Assembly: GCF_027596085.1 (NCBI RefSeq)
Contig: NC_072467.1
Location: 3,520,861-3,584,860, forward strand
Reading direction: 5' to 3'
Origin: Anoplopoma fimbria
Taxonomy: Eukaryota; Chordata; Actinopteri; Perciformes; Anoplopomatidae
Length of the DNA stretch: 64,000 nt
The position numbers and the translations under genes are program-made. Below the pieces are notes generated by a model. That model was not told the origin of the DNA, searched no databases, and saw only the letters and a list, made by a program, of their open reading frames with translations. Shown here piece by piece: positions 1-12,683 of the stretch. Each line of letters opens with the position of its first letter. The first letter of the stretch is position 1.

Positions 1-402
1 TTGAATTGGAACAGCCAGTGGGTGGGACTCTGTTGGGACACTGGGCCCCATTGTTCGTACAACACAAGTCCACAAGAAATAAAATATGTATTATAATAAT
101 AATAAAATACATAAGAAATCTGGTCACACCTGAAGTGACGTGACCTGCTACCAAGCATCAAGTGAGTTAGATTTATAGCACTGGATGTGATGATAGTCTA
201 TAGTTTCAATTCATTTGAAGAAGTGGTTGTTTTTCTCTCATTGCAGCAGGACGTTGCCTGTGACATGTTTTCAGGAGCACTGTTTGAGATTGGACTTAAC
301 TATTACAAGAGTTTGTCTTTCATACATGTACATGCGCTCTTCCTCTAACAAACCCATCGCATATTTGCAGATTTGCCTGATTGTTTTCACCCACTTCCTC
401 AG

Positions 403-3400
403 GTATGAATCTTGAAGATGACAACGGCAACTGGAGGAGCGCTATATTTTCCAGAACGGTGAGGACTGTGCATGGAAAAGGAAGTGGTGATAGAAAATGT
501 GGTGATGCAAGGGTTTTTGTAGGAGAAGGTGGAAGAAACCAAGCAAACACTTGAATATGTGAGTTTTTTCAGGTTAGAAAGGACCATCAACCAGACTCTG
601 TGGAGGATTCAGCTGTTTGGAGGTCCAGCTACACTCCACAAGACTGGAAACCAGAGGTGTGTGTGTGTTTGTGTGCAGTGCCTGCATGCAAATACTCTCT
701 CACCTCTTTTGAACTCTGAATTACCTGCCCAGGCCTGCCCAATTCCTCCCACCTCAGTGCATTTGTCTCTGTATACAGTGTGTTTCCTGCAGCAGAGTCG
801 GCTTCAGTAGCCTCCATTGCTCTGTCATCATGTTTCCACTATATTAAGCAGCGCTGTGCTTTGGCCAGTTGCTTGCACCTCATGTTTCAGTTTTTGAGGA
901 AGCTGTTGCTGTGTCTGGCTCTGCAGACCAGTGTAAGCGATCTTGCATTATAATAGTTCTACAAAGTGTACATCCAAAAGGGTTTGGCGGTATGACAATA
1001 TATACAATTAGTCAACCATCAGTGATTTAAAACTGCCACTGTGGTGCTGGTATAGTTCTCACCTTGTGATTCTATATGTGTGTCATGATGGCAACATGTG
1101 GTCCTGGTGTTTATATTTCTATCTGTCTCTGAAGAGAGTTTGACACCGCGGTAGCGTCACAACTGTCACAAAACTTTACAGGTGTGAAGTTGAAAACAAA
1201 ATGAGGGCAGAGTTCAAAGATGGGTGTTGTAAGAACAATCACTGGAAGTAGGGGGGAGGAAGTCGGGAAAGGGTTATTGATCACAGGCACGACAACAAAG
1301 AAAAAAAAAAAGAGGCTTGTTAAATGATTACAAGCAGCACTGAGCCTGTGAAGCGCTTTGAGTCATTATTTTACAGCCTAACCTCAGAAAAGGTCACGCT
1401 AACATTTAACTGAGTGTGCTGATGACAGCAGAGCATTTAGCCTGACCACTAATGAAATTTGATGATCTACTGGACTGTTAATACTGAGGCTTTGGCTCTT
1501 ACCTGCATCATTTTGCCCCTGTGCAGCAGTCATCACACAAAGATCAGATATCATGGCCTATTTGGCAGATGTCACAGAGATGTGTACAGGACATCTGGGC
1601 CTCTTGTGAAACTTGACTTCTTTCTTTATTTAACTGCGTGTGTATCAGTGTTTCCCACAGACTTTTGTTAAATCAATTAAAAAGAAATTTGACAGCGGTT
1701 TCCATTGTCACACATTTCCTGCGATCCACCCCTCTACCTGTGTATAAATATATTTAGTTTAGTTTATTAGAATCCCCATTAGCTTCAGCAGTCGAGCAGC
1801 TATTCTTCCTGGAGTTCACAAAACAGACTTGCATAGTGAGATTGCAAGGATAAACATGGCAGCACAAAAACAGAGGGAAAGAAAAGCTCCTGATTCAGAT
1901 AGTCAAAAAGATTTGAAGTAGTCCGTTACACCCCAGTGTGCCCATCATCAAACCTTGCTTAAAGGATCAGTTTACCTAAATTACAAATTAAATAGTGGTT
2001 TCCAGCTATGCAAATAGTAATGTTTTTATAATTTGCATAGATTGCTAAATATTTGAGGGTTTAGCCTCCAACCCTAATTTAAATGATGGTGTCAAAACAC
2101 TGAAAGATTACATTTAACAAAATCTGTGGATTATTCCAAATGAATTGGTTTCTGTGAAGATAATAATTTTTTTATGTATTTTCATTAGTTTTTTTAGCAC
2201 CACATACAAAATTCTATTCACCTCTATAGAAGTATGGAGCCATCCATTTAAAAAAATCCTGAGCAAATAAATAAAACCAAAACTATGTGCATCCCACTAG
2301 ATGTAATGTTTTAGAATTTGACTGAACTGACTCTTTAAATAAAAGTAGGGTTGATGGTGAGAATCGGGTGTCAGAAATCAGTAGTCCTGTCATTGTAAAT
2401 TAAATGGTATCTAAGGAAGTCTGTATTTGTTGGTTTTATTTAGCAAAGTACTGAGGCCAGATGGTTATTTGTCCCACTGCAGACCTACTGCAGCACAAAC
2501 AGCAGTGTGTTCCCAGCAGCATCCTCACTCTCTGTTTACTTCCTGCAGTATAAGGGACGGGCTAATCTGCACGTCTTTGAAGACTGGTGTGGCAGTTCTA
2601 CAGCTGACCTCCGCAAGAACCTGCACTACCCGCTGTATCCTCATGTGAGTCAAATCCTTATCTTTCGAGTTCACTCAGTTGCGATTTATTATATTTAATT
2701 GATAATTTACACTTTTAGCAAGGCTAGCACCATGGCTCTAGGGATGGAAATGTTGGGTGGTCTACCACTTGGTTCCAGACTAAAATATCTCAGCAACTAT
2801 AGGAAGCATTTCCACTGAAATTTTGTGAAGGCATTCATAGTGCAAAGACATCGCTGCACACTCTGACACAAGTGTAGTCAAACACACATGGTTGTTTTCA
2901 CTCAGAGTTGCATTCTACACCCACATGCTAGATCCTCATGTCCCTGGACTCAAGATGTAGTCTCCCTTTTGAGTAAATATCATGGCGGATTTTCGAAGTT
3001 TCCCTTTACTCGCTCTTTCAGTCCAGGACTACAGTGCAGAAGCTGGCCATCTCTCCTCAGTGGACCAACTACGGACTCAGGATATTTGGTTATCTACATC
3101 CATATGCTGATGGTACAACATGTACTTTTTGATCTAGTTCCTGTCTGAAACCACATACATGATAAATATCTGTCTCTATATTTCCCTCAATCTGTCTCTT
3201 TTTATCTCCTTTTTTTCTTCTCGTTTCTCAGGAGAGTTTGCGTTTGCTTTGAGCTCTGATGATAACTCTGAGTTGTGGCTCAGCACAGATTACTGTCCCC
3301 TTAACTTGCAGTTGTTGGCATGGGTTGGGGAGGTACGTATGACTGTGGTCTTCTCAATTGGCAAAGAGTGATTTCTTCATACCTAACACTGAGGTATGAA

Positions 3401-6400
3401 GAAATAATATATATGTTTAATATATGTGGGCTGTCTTCTTCTAGACAGGCACAGAATGGACAGCCCCGGGTGAGTTTGAGAAGTATGCCAGTCAGACCTC
3501 CAAACCAGTTTGGTAAGTTTACAGCATACTGGATAATAATTATACAGTTAATGTCAACAATGCGAGTAGATGCTCACACATCAAAGACAACAAAGAGGGT
3601 AGCGATACTATTGGACCTGGATTAACTGACAGTGGTATCTGCCTCACAGAACATGAACAATAGAATATTGTTGTACTTTTGACATATGATATGTCACTTT
3701 TGTCCTTGTCACCCTTTTACTTCAAACCCCTGAGAAGGGCACATTTGAAACAACACAGACCTAAATTCCTAAGTAAATTTTTTTTAGCAATTTAAATTTG
3801 TCGGAACTTGATCCACTAAATCTGTCTCTTACAAGTTCCCTTCTTTTTTATGCAAGTGCAAAAACTAAATTGCAGGAGTAACCCCTGAATCACAATAAAC
3901 CAATGTCTCAATGACTCAATGTCTCAACCTCTTATCTAAACCCAAAGCATTTCTATTTAAAATAGGAATCGAATTTACAGCTGTTGATACAGTAAAAACT
4001 CAACATTACGCTTACACAAGGGTGCAGTATTTCTAAACATTACATACTGGAAAGTTATGTCACATTGTGTGGGTGTTGATTACCGTAACTGGGCAGGAAA
4101 CTGAAGATTGAGAAATCGAAATATCAGCAGTTATGATCAACATTTTGTTTATGTGTAGCCTAGTGGCCTTGTTTGTACAGATTATTTAGATTAAATTTGT
4201 TTGAAAAGCAAGGCATATTACATTATTTCCACAAGGTGGTCATTTTTTTTCTTTAGTTTTGAGAGTGTCTCATCGAAGTTTCTCAAGTAAGACAAACCTG
4301 TAAGGGGAAGATCACTTGATCTAGAAGTTTAAAGTTGATTAATCCTTTCTCTGTAAAGCTTTTATTCACTGAATCTAGTAAGGGAGCAGAGCCACACTGA
4401 CACCCACACAAACACAAATACACATAAGGTCAGGTGACTGCATCTGCAAAAGCAATAAAAACCTATTGTTTCTACACAGAAACAATACATTTTTTTACCC
4501 AAAAGCAATAAAAAGTATTGCTTTTGGGTAATAAGGCTAAGGCTATACTGTTTAGAGGTTATATACATATGTTGCCAATATTTTCGGTTTCATTGAGACA
4601 AGCCAAAATTTGCAGAAATGTATTCTGATAAAACACAGAGTAAAGTATTAACAATTATCCTAATTAAAACAAAGATGGAATATCTGCTTCAGTAGCCTCA
4701 TGAGGACCCAGAGAAAAGAGACTGATACACAGATTTTTATCTGACCAATGTTGGTGCTGAAGCCTTTTATCTAGTCTAGTTCAGTCAGGTGTATTTACAT
4801 AACCCAATTATTTGATTTGAATAAAGAAAAACTCCCCCAAAAACTTTAAGTGGGTAAAAAATGAAAGAGCAGCAAGGTAAACCTGGATCACCACAGATCC
4901 TGCACTTTGAGCAACATTGTTGTATTTCTGTGTCGAAACAGTTTAGGTTGCGTCAGAGGTGACTATATTGTTGTACTGAATATGAACTTTCACTGTCTGA
5001 CAGGCTGTCGGCTCAGAAGAAGTACTTTTTTGAAGTTATCCACAAGCAAAACAACAAAGGGACTGATCATGTGGAGGTGGCAGTAAGTAGTTCGACTCTG
5101 CAGTCAGAAAATGCCTCTCCTTCTTTCTTTGTCTCATTTCATTGGATCCAACTCTCATGTCATGTATGTGCTCATTTCATGTGCAATGTGAGGAATAAAG
5201 TAGAAGAGACCTGCAGTTATTTGTGTTTCTTCTCCCACAGTGGCAGCTCCTGGACCAAGGATTTAAATTCAAGGTTATTGAATCCAGTCACATCTCCCTC
5301 TATGTTGGTAAGCACAAAAAAACCCACTTCATTCCTGCTACTTAAAAATACAGCATTCAGTTAATTCAGTGAGCTCAGGGTTGAATCTCTATCACACAGT
5401 TGCCATAATCCCAAACTGTTTGCCTTTATTAATCTGCAGTGATGCTCAAACCTGCATATCAAGTGAGTGGTTTTGTTCTACAATAGCACTTGTCTTATTC
5501 TAATACCCTGTGTTGTCGTCCCACAGATGAGTCTGCCTTGTTAGTGAGTGACGTAGCACACATACCACAGACGGCTGCAAGCCACCAGCAAACCCCCACA
5601 AAACAGCAGACCGGTGCAGCAGACATGCTGAGGGAAGACCCAAGAGACACTCTGTACCAAGGTGAGAGACGTCTCTTTGTTGCCCTATTTTTTTCGCCCC
5701 GCAGCAGATAAATGGCCTCATTTCCATTTCCCACTGTCAATTGCAATTGTTTTGCATCTTATTTCCTCCTTTTGAATGCACAAAGTGATCGTATCTCAAA
5801 TCTGTGTGTTGTGTTTGTCTGCAGTGCCTTTGATACACAGCAAGTTCCTACAAGATGTCCTGCCTGACTGCTCTTACAAACCCAGCTACACAATCAAAAA
5901 CTTTTCTCTCTATCGTTACCAAGGACTGGAGTTTGTATGTATTTATGTAGTTTGTTTATTTAACTAACATTTGTACTTGTTGAACTCCAGGCAACATTAT
6001 TCTCATTATCTCACATGAATATAGATCTCACACAGTGTTGGGTTTGCAATGAGAAAGCAATTGTTCTTGTTAATGTTGCTCCAGAGTGTTATAGGAAGCT
6101 TTTTCCATCTTTCATGGCCCCCTCTTTTGTTTTGTAAATTATTTCCTGTTTTGCTGAGCAGTGTTGCCTATTTGAGGAATCAAAATGATGCCAGCGTACC
6201 TAATGTCCTCAGAGGACAGGCTGCACCGATCACTTTGTGCTGACTTCCTGAAGTCTCTGCTTTTTGCCTAGCAACCTCCTAGTGATAACAAGACTCCAGG
6301 GTATCACTCTGCCCAGCTAAGAAATAACTTTAATGATGATGAAAATATAAATCATTATTTATATAGCACTTATCAAAACAAAATTAAAAAGTGCCTCACA

Positions 6401-9400
6401 TAAAAAAAGACAAAAACTAAAACGGCAACATACAACCCATAAAACAGAAAAAAACAAGAATCGGATTACATTAGGGAAGGCAGTGCGATAAAAGTATGTT
6501 TTGACTTTTTATTGAAAAGAAACCACCGACTCACACTGCCTTATTTCGTCAGGTTGAGTGTTTCAGAGCAGTGGGACTCTTAAAGCTCTTTGTCTTCAGC
6601 TAAGAGACTGGAATAGAAAGAGGGCCCCTTCGCGAGCATCTCAAAGTACAAGTAGGGTCGTACTACGGGGATAAAAGATCTGAGTGATATTAAGGAGTCT
6701 GACCGTGTAGAGCCTTGTAAGTTATCTATTCTAAAAATTGTTGTAAGCCACTACTTTGAGGCTAAAATATAGGCGATGTGTTCAAACCTGTTTAAAAACC
6801 TGGCCTCTGAGTTCTGTGTTATCTGTAGCCTGTCAACAGTCTTTTTCTATTTGGACATGTAAAATCACTATAATCCAGGTGTATCCTATTAGACCACATG
6901 TTGTTTATACACAGAAGATCATTTGAATATTTTTTAACCTTTTGGCGCAGCCATACTAGAAATTTCACCCTGTTTCAAATCTTTATGTTAACTATGCTAG
7001 TTAGCTGTAGCTTCATATGTATCAGACAGATATGAGAGTGGTGTTGATCTTCTCAACTCTACAAGAAAACTAAATAAGCTCAAATCCCCCCAAATACTGA
7101 ACTAGATAAGTTGTTTAGTTTGGAAATGATTTGAATATTCATCTTACTTTGCATCAATTCGGAAATCTGGTATGCATCCAAAAGAAGATATGATGCAGTA
7201 TGTTCAAAATACAAGATCTCATCAGCAATCTTTCGTAGCTTTAACAGCATGTCATTTAAATTCATCTCCCCAGGTCCACATGTCCTACGTCTACCCCAAT
7301 GACTACACCCGCCTTACACACATTGAGACAGAGGACAGCTGCTTCTACCCCAAAAGCCTGCAGTACACGAAGAGGTAAAACACCACAGGATGAATTACAG
7401 ATCCAGATGTAGTCACGTTTATCTTAACGTTCTAAATATTCAAATGCATACAGTAGGACAGTGTATTTAGAAGTAGGTTAACAGTAACACCAACAGAGGG
7501 TGCCGTACCCTTCATACCGAAAATGTTTTAACAGCAGTAGATGAAATGTTTTGTTTTTTGTTTTTGAGAGAGAAACTCCCAACTGAAAACTGATTATTTT
7601 ATTTATGTATTTAACAGGGACAGTGCACAGCTTTTTAGCTTTAGTGCCTGGGCAGGAAACAGAGAATAACATCTCTGTTAAGAAAATGAACACTGTATTA
7701 TGAAAACACAATTATGAGACAGTACATATTAATTAGACAAAAACTACATCAGTAACAACATAACAACAACATTAAGGCAACACAACACCAACAACAAATC
7801 TGTGATCTTAACGTAACAGCAGGCTAATTAACTTCTTCTAAATCTTGACATAATTGTGTGTTTTGTCCTCTCGTCTTCAGGTCCCGTTTCGCTAGATACA
7901 TGAGACTAGACCGTTCTAATATGCAGGACATAGGAAACACAGGAAAAAAAGTAAAGAATAAAGTAAAAAAAGTGGACAGAAAGCAGCTTAAAGCAAAAAA
8001 AACACCAGCATTCCGGTCCGAGCAGCTCAATAAACAACATCATATGCAGATGCCCCTTAAAATGAACCTTACCCAAATCCAGAGACTCAAAGACTCAAAG
8101 CTTCAACCCACAGAGTGGGATTATCCTCTGCCTGAAAACCCCCAAGTGGCCAAGCAGGGGAGGATTGTAATTGGAGAAATGGAGCTCCAGCCAACAACCA
8201 CCAAGAGTTTTCACATTTCAAAGAGAGACATTGGCCGCCCTGTAATGAGGCTGCATCAGAGTGACAAATATAAGACTAGACTCCTCATGGATACGGAGAT
8301 AGGGATGAAAATGCCACTACCAGTTGAAGAACGGAGCATCCACAGAACGGGCAGTGATATCAACTGGAGCCAGACCTTCCAGATCAGCCACCTGAACCTT
8401 CAGGCACATCGATCAGATCGGATCGACCTGGGCTGCAACATCTCAGGCAACCTGCCTCTCCACTCCAGTGGCGCTCTACCCATTGTCAAAGCTTTCATGG
8501 ACCAGCTAAACAAAAAGCACCACGGGTATGTACCGTATTTGAACATGCACTGTGCTTCAAGAATCTGCCTCATTTTAATGAGATTTTTTGTGATCTAAAA
8601 TGGGTGAAAAGTATCAGCAAGATATGTCTGCGAGTTGTGAGCTGGCCTTCTCACATTTTTGAATTTGAATAATTTTACTGACATAAAGAGAGAAACTATC
8701 CAGTATTTCAGCAGAAAAGACCCCCAAAATAAACAGTGTTGTGTAGCAGCAATACTACATGTTTACCACTTATTCCTTTTCTGTTTCCTGATTATCTTGC
8801 AACCGGTCAGATTTATCATGGGATTGCTTGACGGCCCATAGGTTGGGAACCACTGACCTAACTGACCAATGAATGTTGGCATGTCGGTCGAGAATGTTGA
8901 AAAGCCATTAAAAAATAAAATGCTAGGTTAAAAGATCCTTTTTTTTTTTTTGCTTTATTATTTTGAATGAGTATGTTACATCTTGGAATCAATTACACTT
9001 CCAATATAATGAAATAGCGACCACAATGATGTATATGGATTGCACAATTGTTTGTCAGCAATCATGTTTTTTTGATTCGCTCTGTTTCTCCAGGGAATTC
9101 ACGTTGGTGCGCGTCGTTAACATGGTGAAGCGCATTGACGTGGTCAGGGGCCGCCGCTACCTTCTGGAGCTGGAGCTGAAAGATGTGAACGGCCAGCTGC
9201 TGCGCCTGTCGCACTACATCTTTGCTCCGATTGGCCACAGAAGGCAACGTGGCAAGGACTTACCTTTCCAACGACAGGAACCTCAGCTGAAGCTTTGTAA
9301 CCCAGTGGGCTTCAAATGGAATCCTGACGCCACCGTCCACTTCATAATACCTGGTACATCCACCTTTAACCACGCTCACTATTGCTTATACAATCACCAA

Positions 9401-12400
9401 CTCCTTTGGTTCCTTTTTCCTTTCCAATGCTCCTTTTTGTGTGTTAGTTTCTGTTTTGACTTCGATATTTACAAAAACTTTCATCATCAAGGTACTCAGC
9501 TGTTAAAGTTCAGACACATTCACCATAATTGATGACAGACCATCTCAATATGTCAGCTATTACTTCTTCTACTTCTACACGATCTCCAGTAGAAGAATAG
9601 GCCTCCAATATATGTTTTTTGTTCCATTATTTAGCTATCGGCGTAAGATTCAAAGTTTTATAATTACTCAGATCTTAGTGGACCTTTTGAAAATCATTTT
9701 TTTGGACGGATTCATAGCAGCCAGTCTCCTAGGACGAGATCTTAAAAGGGAAAAGTCAAAACAACAAGGCCTTCTGGTTTGCACCATTCAGAATCCATCA
9801 TCTGATGGCAGGACTGCTGGATTCAATAACATACAATGAAAATGGGAATCTGACACTGATGCTTCAATAATAGTACACAAAGGTCTTTATTTACATCAGT
9901 TATGTAAATATTGATCTCTTCATGGCACTTTGTCCTTTTCACTGAATTTTAAGAGCCGAGGAAGTCAACATTAAAATACTGATGAAAGAAGGATGTGTGC
10001 TTTGAGATAAATGTATTCTGTTTAAAATCATTTTCTGTTTCTGCAAAAGAAGATTGAGTACAACAATTAGTTTCTACATCATTTTTAATACTCCTCTATT
10101 TAAATACAAGATAAGATAATCCTTTATTAGTCCCACAGCGGGGAGATTTGTTGGATTACATCAGCAAAGTCAACAAGAGACATCATTCGAAAACAGAACA
10201 AAAAACAAAACAAGTTCAATAAATGATCAAACAGTAAAGTTGAAATAAATAAATAAACCGTCAAAACAGCAAGAGCTAAAAATACAATATAATCGCCTTC
10301 ATCAGTTATATTATTTGATCATAGCTGATGAAAACATGACGTCTAAATGTCATAGTTCTGCTCAGTAAATCTTTTCTTGGTCGGGGAGCATAAATAAAGG
10401 GTGACTTCTTTTTTTCTTCATATTTTTTCCCTTTATGTCTATTTGACATGACCTGAACAACTTGATTTGTCTGTACCATTCTCAGTGAAAAACCAGGCTC
10501 GCTGGGTGCAGCAGCTGATTGCAGACATGGAGCAGCTGTTCAGAGAAACCGGAGACACCAACTTCAATGTCATCATCACTGATTACAGCAGCACAGACAT
10601 GGACGTGAGGAAGGCTCTACAGGAATCCTCACTCCCCAGGTGTGTGATTTTGAGTTTATGGTCGGTTTGCTTGAATTTTCCAACTCCAAACTTTTTAAAG
10701 CTCATCATATACATACATGTATGTGCTAATATTATCAGGTACCAGTATGTGAAGCTAAGGGGAAACTTTGAGCGTGCGGCTGGTCTGCAAGCAGGTGTCA
10801 ACCTTATAAATGTGAGAATTGCAACATCACTTGTCATTAAAGGTTTAAGATGTAGTGATAGATCTGTGAATAGACAGTCATAATAAATCCCTTTTATATC
10901 TCTCCCTCCTCATTATCCCTCAGGATGATCACAGCATCGTGTTTCTTTGTGACCTGCACATCAACTTCCCTCCCTTCATCATCGACAGCATCAGGAAACA
11001 CTGTGTGAAGGGATACATGGCCTTTGCTCCAATAGTCATGAGACTGGGCTGTGGTGTTACGCGTTTAGAAGCCAAAGGTAGACGCAGATACACCTTATAT
11101 ATCATGATTATATTTTCATGTGACAATGGTTCCTTTTGAAGGTTGGAATATAATTAAAAATCAATTTGAAAGTTCTTTCTTTAGTCAAATATAATACTAA
11201 AACACATTTTTGTTGTTGCTCTTATGCCTTACCACTAGAGTCATATTTATCAGAAGTCTTTTAATGGAGTGCTCATATAGCAGTCATTTTAAGCTTAGAA
11301 CAGTGCCATCATTTCCACAATTTCCACAAAATACTGCATTTGAGAACTATTTAACATGACTAAGAAGATGTTAAATATGTGTCCATGTCTAAAGCCACAT
11401 CGCAGTGAGTGTAGGAACCCTGTTAGATGTACAACAAAGTAGGAGACAGACAGTGAAGACAAAGGAGAGAAGACGGCTCTGGGATTTAGTCTAGTTTCCA
11501 CTGACCTGTTTAAGGAAGCCCACTCTACCACTGTTCCTTCGTTGATTTGGGAATTCAGTCTTAAGACAAGCAATGTGTGTGACTCCAGAGATGGAGAGGA
11601 ACCTGTTGTGTGGATGCAAGCGACATTTAAGTTAAATTAAAATGTGCACATCTGTGTTGCAGGTTTCTGGGAGGTCAATGGCTTTGGCCTGCTGGGGATC
11701 TATAAGTCAGATCTTGACGCAGTGGGAGGAATGAACACTGTTGAATTCGGAGACAGCTGGGGAGGAGAAGACTGGGAGCTAATCGACAGGTCCATTCTCA
11801 CTTTTTAAATTTCACTTTATGTTTTTCACTGATAATATTTACCTCTATTTGCTATATTTGTTTTCTTCAACTTTTTAAATAACCTTTTAAATAGCTGTTG
11901 CTACTCACTGTGTTGCTGTTTACTGACAGTGATAATGGGCTCTTGACTCGCATTCACCAAGCTGATTGTAACAAGTTCATGCAAGTTCCTGATTAAAATT
12001 TGTTAAGAATAAATCTGCTATGACAATAACTGACTGTAGCAGGTGGAGACATTACAAAGAGTAACTGCTGGCAGGCATTGAACATGACAGACCGATTATT
12101 CAGAACAGTTTGAGAGTATACTTGGGTTGATTTTTACTTCCCTAGAGCAGTGTCTTTCTAAGTAGGCACCTTAGGATCCGAAGTATGATGCCGCGAGATT
12201 TATGAGCATACCTTTTCTTTTACAGTACATTTAGGCGACTACCAATTTTTAACAATGTTTCACTACATGAAAAAACAGGCCACATTTACATCAACTGCAT
12301 TATTATATTGCACTTGCACCTATGTTCCTACTTGGATAAATGTATTTCCCCTATTCTCTTCAAAATTAAACAAGTAGCGTACTTACTTTTGTAGTTAATT

Positions 12401-12683
12401 CATTTAGGTTCAATATTAATCTGTGAATCTGGACAGCAATATAAAACAAACCTGTTTTGGTTGAGACTAAGCCCATTGTTTCACTTAATATATCGATATT
12501 TTGCCTTAAAAAGCTAGTTACCACAACGATATGAATTGTAACTAAACAACTCTACTATCTGCTCTCTGCTCCAGGATAATCCAGGGAGGGCTGGAAGTGG
12601 AGAGGTTGTACTTGAGGAACTTCTTCCACCACTTTCACTCCAAACGTGGCATGTGGACGCAAGTATCACCCAGCCACAGTTGA
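403..12683 (+). CDS. b4galnt3: Beta-1,4-N-acetylgalactosaminyltransferase 3-like (5' end outside window)
   Basis: Golgi type II glycosyltransferase that, in the family, adds GalNAc beta-1,4 to GlcNAc to make LacdiNAc on glycoproteins. Exons by splice phase: 403-458, 573-656, 2549-2644, 3022-3112, 3232-3332, 3445-3512, 5004-5082, 5241-5307, 5527-5661, 5825-5934, 7274-7374, 7881-8525, 9094-9353, 10486-10639, 10739-10811, 10924-11077, 11663-11789, 12575-12683. All phases join, giving 835 codons plus TGA. Exons 3-9 encode the PA14-like region ([36 protein letters not shown]). Exon 12 encodes a poorly conserved basic linker. The last six exons encode the catalytic domain, with [21 protein letters not shown], the metal-site motif [14 protein letters not shown] and the ending [26 protein letters not shown] and YKPSY favour B4GALNT3 over B4GALNT4. 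The signal-anchor exon is not in the window. Exons 403-458 and 573-656 are weaker calls, based on phase and a loose match (SSYT, WKPE). Confidence 0.88.
1752..1955. repeat. Interspersed repeat fragment (LINE 3'-end type)
   Basis: Carries TTTATTAGAATCCCCATTAG, resembling a sequence very common in teleost genomes, then an AC-rich tail. Named by memory of the motif only; exact family not fixed. Lies in a b4galnt3 intron. Confidence 0.45.
1959..2339. repeat. Degenerate foldback element (MITE-like)
   Basis: Ends TTAAAGGATCAGTTTACC and, inverted, TTTAAAGAGTCAGTTCAG form imperfect terminal inverted repeats about 380 bases apart. The same type of end occurs at 38164-38284. Non-coding inside, in a b4galnt3 intron. 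Confidence 0.5.
2716..2870 (-). repeat. Interspersed repeat fragment, family A
   Basis: Contains GGCTAGCACCATGGCTCTAG, then ATATCTCAGCAACTAT and AAATTTTGTGAAGGCATTCA. These are reverse-strand versions of motifs in the copies at 19085-19475 and 60945-61450. Widespread teleost repeat by memory. Confidence 0.55.
4495..4531. other. Perfect short hairpin
   Basis: TTACCCAAAAGCAATA and its exact reverse complement are separated by 5 bases. In the b4galnt3 intron between exons 3445-3512 and 5004-5082. Confidence 0.85.
6330..6745. repeat. Interspersed repeat (3' end of a non-LTR-like element)
   Basis: Starts near ATTTATATAGCACTTATC AA, followed by AAGTGCCTCACA and a long stretch ending GTAGAGCCTTGTAAGTTA. 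This order is typical of a high-copy teleost repeat. Lies in a b4galnt3 intron. Confidence 0.5.
7585..7830. repeat. Interspersed repeat fragment
   Basis: Begins TATTTAACAGGGACAGTGCA, a motif found in many teleost introns, and ends in a CAACAACA-rich tail. In the intron before the large b4galnt3 linker exon. Confidence 0.4.
7881..8525 (+). CDS. b4galnt3: Large linker exon of b4galnt3
   Basis: This single 645-base exon joins the PA14-side region to the catalytic side. Its first two thirds are lysine-rich and low in recognisable motifs (for example [16 protein letters not shown]). Its last third returns to conserved family sequence ([34 protein letters not shown]). The human homologue also has a long, poorly conserved, charged linker here, but mammalian copies I recall are acidic and this one is basic. 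It is flanked by a strong acceptor (tcgtcttcag) and a GTATGT donor, and enters in phase 2 and leaves in phase 2. Confidence 0.85.
10107..10310 (-). repeat. LINE-like 3' end fragment, family B
   Basis: AAGATAAGATAATCCTTTAT followed by TAGTCCCACAGCGGGGA, the same sequence as at 22018-22300 in the same orientation. On the minus strand it ends in a (TTATC)n tail, as target-primed elements do. Confidence 0.6.

Noticed and set aside
215..415. Possible earlier b4galnt3 exon after the acceptor-like ctcattgcag at 246
   Set aside because: No good donor follows in phase and no family motif is visible.
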